DNA from: Pseudomonadota bacterium | GTDB taxonomy: Bacteria > Pseudomonadota > Gammaproteobacteria > Burkholderiales > Burkholderiaceae_E | DNA length: 64,000 nucleotides | NCBI GenBank assembly: GCA_023388075.1 | Contig: JAEWGX010000016.1 | Span: 1 to 64,000 of the forward strand | Direction of reading: 5' to 3' | Shown here: in pieces, positions 15,807 to 22,456 of the stretch | How the letters are laid out: every line of letters begins with the position of its first letter | Numbering within the stretch: the first letter of the stretch is position 1 | The notes under the pieces: generated by a model | The model's input: the letters and a program-made list of their open reading frames with translations, nothing else | What the model was told of the DNA's origin: nothing | Databases searched by the model: none | Translations under genes and position numbers: made by a program

Positions 15807-16688
15807 ATGATGATCAAGGGCAGCCTGGTGGCCATCGTGACACCGATGCACGAGGACGGATCGCTGGACCTGGACAGGTACCGCGCACTGATCGATTGGC
15901 ATGTCGAAGCCGGCACCGCCGCGATCGTCGTGGTCGGCACCACCGGGGAGTCGCCAACGGTGACCGTCAAGGAGCACCAGCAACTGGTCCAGGTCGCCGT
16001 GGAGCACAGCAAGGGCAGGGTGCCGGTCATCGCCGGCACGGGGGCCAACTCCACCCACGAGGCGATCGAGCTCACCCGCCATGCGCGCGAGGTCGGCGCC
16101 CAGGCGACGCTGCAGGTGGTTCCCTACTACAACAAGCCCACCCAGGAAGGGCTCTATCGGCACTTCCGGGCCGTCGCCGAGGAGGGGGGGCTGCCGGTCA
16201 TCCTCTACAACGTGCCGTCGCGAACCATCGCAGACATGTCCAACGAGACCATTCTGCGGCTGTCCGAGGTGCCGGGCATCGTCGGGCTCAAGGACGCCAC
16301 CGGCGACATGTATCGCGGCGCGGAGCTGCTCGCGCGCCTGCCGGCGGAGTTCGCCGTCTACAGCGGCAACGACGACAGTGCCCTCGCGCTGATGGCGATG
16401 GGCTCGCACGGGGTGATCTCCGTCACGGCCAACGTGGCGCCGCGGCCGACGGCCGAGATGTGCCGCGCCGCGCTGGAAGGCAACTTCAAGGCGGCGCTTG
16501 CGATCTACCGCCGGCTGCTGCCGCTGCATTCGAAGCTCTTCGTGGAGGTCAACCCGATCCCGCTCAAGTGGGCGATGGCGCGCGTGGGCCTGATCGAGGG
16601 TGGGATCCGTCTGCCGCTCACGCCGCTCGACCCGAAGCACCATGCCGCGGTGGAAGCCGCCCTGCGCGAATCCGGAGTATTTGCCTGA
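15807..16688 (+). CDS. dapA: 4-hydroxy-tetrahydrodipicolinate synthase
   Basis: First committed enzyme of the diaminopimelate/lysine pathway; condenses pyruvate with aspartate semialdehyde. The 293-residue TIM-barrel protein has GSLVAIVTPMHEDGSLD, the dihydroxy-Thr motif VVGTTGESPT, YYNKPTQEGLYRHF, YNVPSRT and the Schiff-base lysine in GLKDATGD. Start is the first of two consecutive ATGs at 15807. Frames further upstream run through the inverted repeats and lack family sequence. The stop overlaps the bamC start as TGATG, a standard proteobacterial pairing. Confidence 0.97.
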   Translation: MMIKGSLVAIVTPMHEDGSLDLDRYRALIDWHVEAGTAAIVVVGTTGESPTVTVKEHQQLVQVAVEHSKGRVPVIAGTGANSTHEAIELTRHAREVGAQATLQVVPYYNKPTQEGLYRHFRAVAEEGGLPVILYNVPSRTIADMSNETILRLSEVPGIVGLKDATGDMYRGAELLARLPAEFAVYSGNDDSALALMAMGSHGVISVTANVAPRPTAEMCRAALEGNFKAALAIYRRLLPLHSKLFVEVNPIPLKWAMARVGLIEGGIRLPLTPLDPKHHAAVEAALRESGVFA

Positions 16689-17845
16689 TGTCTTCCCGCC
16701 GTATCCGGCTCGCCGCCGTCCTGTTCGTGGCCGCGTCCCTCAGCGCCTGCAGTACCGTCCGATCCATCGTGGACCCGGGCAACGTGGAGTATCGGGGCGC
16801 AAGCCAGGGACCGGCGCTCGACGTGCCGCCGGACCTGGTCACGCCGCAGGCAAACGACCGCTACACGCTTCCACAGCGCAACCAGCCGGGCCAGACGCTC
16901 TCGGACTTCAACCGCAACCGCGCCGTGCTGGGCGACGCCGCCCCGCGCAGCTCGGAGGTGATGCCGCAGCGCGAGGGCGCGCAGATCCAGCGCGACGGCT
17001 CGATGCGCTGGGTGGTGGTGAACCAGCCGGTGGAGAAGGTCTGGCCCATCGTCCGGGACTTCTGGAACACCCAGGGCTTCAACCTGGCGACCGAGTCGCC
17101 GCAGACCGGAATCATGGAGACCGAGTGGGCCGAGCGGCGCCAGCGGGTGGAGACCTCCGGCCTGCGCGGCATGATCAGCCGGACCTTCGGCAGCAGCTAT
17201 TCCACCGGCGAGCGGGACCGCTACCGGACCCGGCTGGAGCGCACGCCCGACGGTCGAACCGAGATCTATGTGAGCCATCGCGGGATGGAGGAGATCGTCA
17301 CCGGCCTGCAGAAGGACCAGTCGGTCTGGCAGCCGCGCGACAGCGACCCGGAGTTGGAGATCGAGTATCTGCGCCGCATCCTCGTGCAGTTCGGCACGCC
17401 GCGGGACGACGTCATGGTGGCGGGCGCCGGTGCCGCCGGCGACGGCGCGCAGGCGACGGCGGGGTCGGAGAGCATCCGGCTGGTGACCGAGAACGAGGTC
17501 TCGCGCCTCGAGATCGACGAAGGCTTCGACCGCGCCTGGCGCGAGGTGGGCTTGGTGCTCGACCGCGTGGGATTCACGGTCGAGGATCGCGACCGTTCCA
17601 AGGGAACCTTCTTCGTGCGCTACGTGGACCTGGATCGGCGCGATCCTTCCCAGGGGGCGATCTCGCGCTTCTTCTCGGGCGAGCGCAAGGATCTTTCCGG
17701 GCAGCGCTACCAACTGGTGGTGGCCGGCGCCGGATCGCATTCCACCGTGGCCGTGCGCGAGGCCGATGGGACGGTGCCGGCCTCGCCGGAGAACCAGCGT
17801 GTGGCCAACCGCATCATCGCGCTGCTTCACGAACAGTTGAAGTAG
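16688..17845 (+). CDS. bamC: Outer membrane assembly lipoprotein BamC
   Basis: Accessory lipoprotein of the BAM complex that inserts beta-barrel proteins into the outer membrane. The 385-residue precursor has a lipoprotein signal ending LSACS (lipobox Cys about residue 19). The conserved unstructured N-terminal segment follows (YRGASQGPALDVPPDLVTP, then LSDFNR), then two helix-grip domains (about 105-230 and 260-385). E. coli BamC has 344 residues; the excess lies mainly in an Ala/Gly linker. It is coupled to dapA by a TGATG overlap. Confidence 0.93.
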   Translation: MSSRRIRLAAVLFVAASLSACSTVRSIVDPGNVEYRGASQGPALDVPPDLVTPQANDRYTLPQRNQPGQTLSDFNRNRAVLGDAAPRSSEVMPQREGAQIQRDGSMRWVVVNQPVEKVWPIVRDFWNTQGFNLATESPQTGIMETEWAERRQRVETSGLRGMISRTFGSSYSTGERDRYRTRLERTPDGRTEIYVSHRGMEEIVTGLQKDQSVWQPRDSDPELEIEYLRRILVQFGTPRDDVMVAGAGAAGDGAQATAGSESIRLVTENEVSRLEIDEGFDRAWREVGLVLDRVGFTVEDRDRSKGTFFVRYVDLDRRDPSQGAISRFFSGERKDLSGQRYQLVVAGAGSHSTVAVREADGTVPASPENQRVANRIIALLHEQLK

Positions 17846-17849
17846 CTCG

Positions 17850-18656
17850 GTGCGGTTCGCCAGTCTCGGCAGCGGCAGCGAAGGCAATGCCCTCGTCGTC
17901 GCGCTGCCCGATGCCGATCAGGCATGGTCCGGTGTCGCAGGTGTCGACGGCGGCTACCTGCTGGTCGACTGCGGCTTCAACCTGAAGGAAACCGGCCGGC
18001 GCCTTGCCCGCCTGGGACTCGAGCTCTCGGGTCTGCGCGCCATCCTGGTCACCCACGAGCACGGCGATCATGTCGGGGGCGTCTTTCGCCTCGCGGCCGC
18101 CGCCGGCGTACCGGTCTACCTGACCTATGGCTCGCGAGAGGGCTCGCGCCGCCTGCCGGCGTTCGACGAATCGATCTGCCGCCTGATCGCGCCGGACGAG
18201 CCGACCGAGGTCTTCGGCCTGGGCGTCACGCCTTTCCCGGTGCCGCACGATGCCCGCGAGCCGGTGCAGTTCGTGATCGAGGATCGCGGCAGCCGATTGG
18301 GGCTGCTTACCGACATCGGTCGCTCCACGCCACACGTCGTCGCCGCGCTCGGGGGCCTCACGTCGCTCGTGCTGGAAACCAACCACGACCGCGCGCTGCT
18401 CGCCGACGGGCACTATCCGCCCTCCCTCAAGCGCCGCATCGGCGGCGCCTTCGGGCACCTGGAGAACGGGACGGCTGCTGCGATCCTGGCATCGCTCGAC
18501 CGGAGTCGCCTGCGCACGGTGGTGGCCGCCCATCTCAGCCGCCACAACAACCGCGCCGATCTCGCGCAGCTTGCGCTGGCGTCGGTGCTCGGCTGCGCGC
18601 CCGACAGGATTCCCGTTGCCGACCAGGACGAGGGCGTGGGATGGCACGACGCCTAG
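17850..18656 (+). CDS. Metallo-beta-lactamase-fold hydrolase (YycJ/WalJ-like)
   Basis: A 268-residue metal hydrolase: FASLGSGSEGNALVV, the metal motif LVTHEHGDHVGG, TDIGRST and a late AAHLSRHNN histidine pair. YycJ/WalJ proteins are proposed nucleases or phosphodiesterases linked to chromosome maintenance in Firmicutes; in Betaproteobacteria they usually follow bamC. Start is GTG at 17850, 4 bp after the bamC stop, so it forms an operon with dapA-bamC. The short gap 18657-18717 to the convergent lipoprotein gene contains a small GC-rich inverted repeat. Confidence 0.9.
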   Translation: MRFASLGSGSEGNALVVALPDADQAWSGVAGVDGGYLLVDCGFNLKETGRRLARLGLELSGLRAILVTHEHGDHVGGVFRLAAAAGVPVYLTYGSREGSRRLPAFDESICRLIAPDEPTEVFGLGVTPFPVPHDAREPVQFVIEDRGSRLGLLTDIGRSTPHVVAALGGLTSLVLETNHDRALLADGHYPPSLKRRIGGAFGHLENGTAAAILASLDRSRLRTVVAAHLSRHNNRADLAQLALASVLGCAPDRIPVADQDEGVGWHDA

Positions 18657-18717
18657 CGACTACATCCGCCGCTACGCATCTCCTCGGCTGACAGCCGGGC
18701 TTCCGCCCGCCGCCCGG

Positions 18718-19263
18718 CTAACGGTTGGGCGGGTCCTGGGGCTTGCCCCGGCGGCTGGCCGCTTCCCTGGCAGCGGCGACCGCTCGCGCGGCCGCCTCCC
18801 GTGCCTCGTCCGCGCCTTCCCGCGTGACTTCCAGCGCCTTGCCGGTCGCGTCCCGGGCCTTTTCCGCGACGACGCCCGCCTTCTCCGCCGCCACGTCGGC
18901 GGCGGCCTTGCCTGCCTGCAGCGCCGAGGTGGACGCTTCCTTGGCCGCCTGGACCGCGCGTGCCGCGGCATCCTTGGTCGCATCGATCGCCGGCGCGGCG
19001 ACATCCTTGGCGGCACGTCCGCTCTTGATGGCCGCTTCGCGCGCGGCCTCGACCGCGCGCGCGGTCGATTCCTTCGCGGCCGCGACCGAGTCCTGCTCGA
19101 CGGCCGGCGCGGCCGTTGTCGGCTTGGGTGGCTCCTGGCGGCGCTCGCAGGCGGCAAGCGCCAGTACGAAGCAGCTTGCGGCCAGCACGCGCACGAGGGG
19201 ACCTAACGCGGCGACTTCCCGGGTTGCGGCAGGCTGGCGGCGCGCGCTGGCGCAGGGCTGCAT
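18718..19263 (-). CDS. Lipoprotein with alanine-rich amphipathic repeats
   Basis: The 181-residue product has a signal peptide with lipobox LALAAC (Cys about 39). A short linker rich in Pro, Thr and Gln follows, then about 110 residues of Ala/Lys/Glu/Asp helix with near 11-residue periodicity (AAKESTARAVEAAREAA, AARAVQAAKEASTSALQAGK). Such helices resemble LEA-like or YtxH/apolipoprotein-type coiled structures. Function is unknown. The ATG at 19263 was chosen because it places the signal peptide near the N terminus; longer upstream extensions would encode unlikely sequence. Confidence 0.65.
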   Translation of the reverse strand: MQPCASARRQPAATREVAALGPLVRVLAASCFVLALAACERRQEPPKPTTAAPAVEQDSVAAAKESTARAVEAAREAAIKSGRAAKDVAAPAIDATKDAAARAVQAAKEASTSALQAGKAAADVAAEKAGVVAEKARDATGKALEVTREGADEAREAAARAVAAAREAASRRGKPQDPPNR

Positions 19264-19372
19264 GAGTCCTCGTCCTCCGAAGGTCCAGGGGTGGCTGAGA
19301 GCCTGGACCATCTTATCACCGCACCGCCGTGGACCCCGGCCGTCTGCCCAGGACGGATCGGACAACTCGAAC

Positions 19373-19387
19373 GGATCGGACCGATCC
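19373..19387. promoter_or_regulatory. 15-bp dyad GGATCGG-A-CCGATCC
   Basis: A perfect dyad in the 147-bp gap between the lipoprotein gene and the end of the roxA operon. Its left half, in the form ACGGATCGGA, is repeated at 19354-19363. It lies about 110 bp upstream of the lipoprotein start and could be an operator or a terminator stem. No T-tract is present. Confidence 0.3.
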
Positions 19388-19410
19388 AATCTTCCGGGCG
19401 CCTCGGGCGT

Positions 19411-19890
19411 TCAGAGGCCGAGCGTCGTGGCGGTCAGGCAGGGTACCGACTCCTGCCACAGCAGCTCGAACTTGTGACGCCAGGGGTCGACCTGCTCCGG
19501 CATGGCGAGTTGCAGCCGGCCTCGAAACGAGTCGTGATGCGCCCGCCGCAGCAGGTGCATCCGATCACCGATCAGCAGGCCCTCGCCTGGCGCGATGCCG
19601 GTTGGCGCCTGCCGGCATTCGACCCGATCGGCGAAGCGCGCCCGCAGCGCGGCGAAACGCGCGCCGTGCCGCTCCAGCCACTGTGGCGCGTGCAGGACCA
19701 GTCTCAGGCTCGAGCCGGGCTCGTGGAGGATGGTCGAGAGCGCTGCGATCGTCGCCGGCGCCTCGAGCGGCCAGTCGGCGAAGTCCCGGTCGACCATGGC
19801 GACGGTCAGCCGGGTGCGCTCGAGCAGTGTCTGCACCGATTGGTGGAACTCGCTGCGAAACGAGAACATGCATGATTCAGGCGCTTGCAT
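19411..19890 (-). CDS. Conserved hypothetical protein (DUF7931-like) after roxA
   Basis: A 159-residue protein without signal peptide or membrane helix. Visible features: an acidic/aromatic segment VDRDFADWPLEAP, a central block WLERHGARFAALRARFAD, LLIGDRMHLLRRAHHDSFRG, and a C-terminal FELLWQESVPCL. This resembles a small betaproteobacterial family found beside RoxA/cupin genes, but I cannot assign a function. Its ATG at 19890 overlaps the 3' end of roxA by 14 bp, which indicates cotranslation. Confidence 0.7.
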   Translation of the reverse strand: MQAPESCMFSFRSEFHQSVQTLLERTRLTVAMVDRDFADWPLEAPATIAALSTILHEPGSSLRLVLHAPQWLERHGARFAALRARFADRVECRQAPTGIAPGEGLLIGDRMHLLRRAHHDSFRGRLQLAMPEQVDPWRHKFELLWQESVPCLTATTLGL

Positions 19891-21163
19891 CCCGGTCCTT
19901 CGTTCGTGCGGCGGAGGTGCTCGCCGTCGCCGGCCTGGCCTCGATCCAACCGGCGGCGAGCCACGCCAGCAGCGTAGCGCGCAGCCATGGGTGCCGTAAG
20001 GCGCGCGCGGACCGAACGGCGTCCAGGCCGCGCTGATCGGCAAGCGCGCGCAGCAGCCTCAGCGCCTCGGGCCGCCCGTCCGCGGGCAGCGCCACGACCT
20101 CGCCGTTCAGGAAGATGCGGCGACCGCGATAGAGCATCCGGCTCTTCGCGGCGAGCGCGATGCAGTCGCCGCGTTCCGGACGCAGCTCGGCCCGCGCGGG
20201 CGGCTCGAACCACACCGAAGGTTTCGGCTCGGTGAGATGGCAGCCGATGAACTCCTCCAGCAGCGAGGCCGGCGGGCGCCAGCCTTCCAGCCAGCCGCGC
20301 AGAGTAGTCGCCATGTCGTCCGGGATCGCAGCCGGCCGGCTTGCCGCACGCCTGGTCCGGTCGCGGTAGCGCCGGGGGCTCGCCACGTCGCCAGCGGCTG
20401 CGCCGCCTCCATGATCCGCGAGATAGGCGAAGAAGGCCTGCCGCAGCTCCGCCGCGGACGGAGCCCTGAATCCGATCGAGCAGGTCATGCACTCGCCGAC
20501 CGCGGTGCCCTCGTGGACCCAGCCGGGAGGCAGGTACAGCATGTCGCCCGGCTCCAGCAGCCACTCCTCGGTGGCGACGAAGCCGTCCACCAGGCGCAGC
20601 GGCACCTCCGGCACCAGTCGCCAGGGACCCGGCGGGGCGAGGCGCCAGCGCCGGCGGCCATGCACCTGCAGCAGGAAGACATCGTAGGAATCGACATGCG
20701 GACCGACCCCGCCCCCGTCGCTCGCGTAGCTCACCATCAGGTCATCCAGGCGCGCATCCGGGAGGAAGCGGAAACGATCCATCAGCGCGCGGCCCGCCGG
20801 AAGGTGCAGGTCGACACCCTGGACCAGCACGGTCCAACCCGGCCTGCTGCGCGCCGGCAGGCGAGCGAACGGGCCCTGGCGGAGCTGCCAGCCGGTGCCG
20901 GTCGTAGGCGCGATCACCAGGCGACTTTCCACGTCGGCGTCACGCGCGAGGGCAAGCACCTCGCGCACGCCGAAGGGCGGTTGCGATCCGGCGCCTGCCT
21001 GCGAACCGTCCCCGGGCGATGCGTCCCGCCCCGAGCCGCCTTCCAGCAGCCCGGGGAGCGCCTGCCGGATGACCAGCGGGCGCCGCTGCCAGTGCCTCTG
21101 CAGGAAGCGGGTCACCTGCATGTCGCCCAGGCGGGTCGCGGGCGGCCGTGCGGGTACAGTCAT
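19877..21163 (-). CDS. roxA: JmjC-type ribosomal oxygenase RoxA/YcfD-like
   Basis: A 2-oxoglutarate/Fe(II) oxygenase of the cupin-JmjC class; E. coli RoxA hydroxylates Arg81 of ribosomal protein uL16. The 428-residue protein has MQVTRFLQRHWQRRPLVIRQ at the front and the iron-binding HxD in GVGPHVDSYDVFLLQVHGRR. MLYLPPGWVHEGTAV carries the distal histidine, and the C-terminal winged-helix region is long. The chosen ATG (21163) lies in the innermost of three tandem repeats that each supply a ribosome-binding site and ATG. MQVTRF, 14 residues later, is an alternative. The upstream in-frame extension is repeat-derived. Confidence 0.88.
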   Translation of the reverse strand: MTVPARPPATRLGDMQVTRFLQRHWQRRPLVIRQALPGLLEGGSGRDASPGDGSQAGAGSQPPFGVREVLALARDADVESRLVIAPTTGTGWQLRQGPFARLPARSRPGWTVLVQGVDLHLPAGRALMDRFRFLPDARLDDLMVSYASDGGGVGPHVDSYDVFLLQVHGRRRWRLAPPGPWRLVPEVPLRLVDGFVATEEWLLEPGDMLYLPPGWVHEGTAVGECMTCSIGFRAPSAAELRQAFFAYLADHGGGAAAGDVASPRRYRDRTRRAASRPAAIPDDMATTLRGWLEGWRPPASLLEEFIGCHLTEPKPSVWFEPPARAELRPERGDCIALAAKSRMLYRGRRIFLNGEVVALPADGRPEALRLLRALADQRGLDAVRSARALRHPWLRATLLAWLAAGWIEARPATASTSAARTKDRDASA

Positions 21164-21336
21164 GAAGAGCCCTCCTGGCGCGAAGCGCGCCATCCTCCCC
21201 GGGGGAGGTGAGCGCACCCTTCGGGCGGCCGTGCGGGTACGCTCATGAACAGCCCTCCTGGCGCGAAGCGCGCCATCCTCCCCGGGGGAGGGGAGCGTAC
21301 CCTTCGGGCGGCCGTGCGGGTACGCTCATGGAAGCG
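21141..21336. repeat. 83-bp tandem repeat carrying hairpin, ribosome-binding site and start codon
   Basis: Two full 83-bp copies (21141-21223, 21224-21306) and about 30 bp of a third occur in tandem, with only a few mismatches. Read leftward, each unit contains CCTCCCCCGGGGAGG and GGCGCGC-TTC-GCGCC stems, then CCAGGAGGGCT, then an ATG followed by codons for S/T-VPARPP. The repeat therefore duplicates the translation start of roxA. It also overlaps the 3' end of the metallophosphoesterase gene. Confidence 0.85.
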
Positions 21337-22456
21337 CCCTGGTTGAAACCTGGAACGGATCGGACTCGCGGCCGATGCCGTCGAGCGCGAGGGAGGGATC
21401 CCAGCGTACCTGTACCCAGGAAGCGGAGAAGGGCGAGCCGAAGCACTCGACGCGGCGCAGGTTGGCGAGGCCATGGGACTGTCGGAGCAGCCGGTCGCTG
21501 CGGAAGAAGTGGGTGTCGCCGTGAAGGAGCAGGAAAGGTCCGTCGAACGCGACGGCGGCCGCCACGACCAGCTCGCGCATCGGCGCCCAGCCGTCTTGCC
21601 GTGCCGCGCCGAAGCGCATGTTGGCATGGAGCGCCACCACGAGTCCCTTCACCAGTCCGGCGGCCTTCTCGCGCAACGCAGTCCGCACGGTGTCTGCGAG
21701 CCAGCGGGCATTGGCCTCCTGGCGCGCGAGCCAGGCGCGATCGAGCTCCGGTGTGCCGCGTGGGGCGTTGTTGCTGCCGACCACGTGCAGGGTGCAGAAG
21801 CGCAGCGAGCCGGTGCGCCAGCTCGCGTTCTCAGGCAGGCGCGGCGGCCGGTCGACATCCTCGCGCAGCGCGATCGCGTCGTCGATCGTTCCCTGCTGCG
21901 CGAGCGCCAGGGCACGCCGACCGAGCGAACTCGGCGAACGATAGGCCAGGCTGCGCAGCCGATGCAGCCGCTCCAGGGGACCGCCCGCGCTCCAGGGCGC
22001 GGCCGAGGGCCGGCAATCGGTCCAGTCGTTGTCGCCCGGTGTGAGCACGAGGGGATGAGGACAGGCGTCGAGCAGCTGCAGGCGCGACGAGAGGAGGCGG
22101 TCGCTGCACTCCTCGCCGCTCGACTTGAGGTCGCCGACGTGCAGCACGAACTCGAGCGGCTCCTGGGCCATCGCCGCGAAGATGCGCTGCAGCGACCCGG
22201 CCTCGAGGCCCGAGTAAGGGGTGTCTCCGATGAAACCGAACTGGTACGGGGTCGCCGGGCCGACATCCGGCGCCAACGGGCGCGTATCGCCGGCGCGGAC
22301 CGCCGGATCGCTCGACTCGCCCTGTGGGGGCGACGCGGCGGCGGGCGCGGATCCGGAACCGCTGCCGAGCAGCCCCGCCGCGGCCAGCGCGGCGGAGCCG
22401 ATGCCGGCGCGCGCGATCCGGCGCCGCTGACGATCAGGGGCCGCCCGCGCCGTCAT
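21326..22456 (-). CDS. Exported metallophosphoesterase
   Basis: A 376-residue calcineurin-like phosphoesterase. The N terminus has a Tat-like signal (RQRRRIARAGIGSAALAAAG). The catalytic region carries FGFIGDTPYSG (metal Asp), VLHVGDLKSSGE, TPGDNDWTDC (GDND), VVALHANMRFG and LLLHGDTHFF (GDTH). Together these indicate a periplasmic or secreted metallophosphatase. The ATG at 22456 overlaps the mutS 3' end by 23 bp, so it is probably cotranscribed downstream of mutS. Substrate is unknown. Confidence 0.85.
   Translation of the reverse strand: MTARAAPDRQRRRIARAGIGSAALAAAGLLGSGSGSAPAAASPPQGESSDPAVRAGDTRPLAPDVGPATPYQFGFIGDTPYSGLEAGSLQRIFAAMAQEPLEFVLHVGDLKSSGEECSDRLLSSRLQLLDACPHPLVLTPGDNDWTDCRPSAAPWSAGGPLERLHRLRSLAYRSPSSLGRRALALAQQGTIDDAIALREDVDRPPRLPENASWRTGSLRFCTLHVVGSNNAPRGTPELDRAWLARQEANARWLADTVRTALREKAAGLVKGLVVALHANMRFGAARQDGWAPMRELVVAAAVAFDGPFLLLHGDTHFFRSDRLLRQSHGLANLRRVECFGSPFSASWVQVRWDPSLALDGIGRESDPFQVSTRALP

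Noticed and set aside
20107..21217. Alternative longer starts for roxA through the tandem repeats
   Set aside because: The upstream extension encodes repeat-derived Pro/Arg/Gly sequence with no similarity to the RoxA fold.
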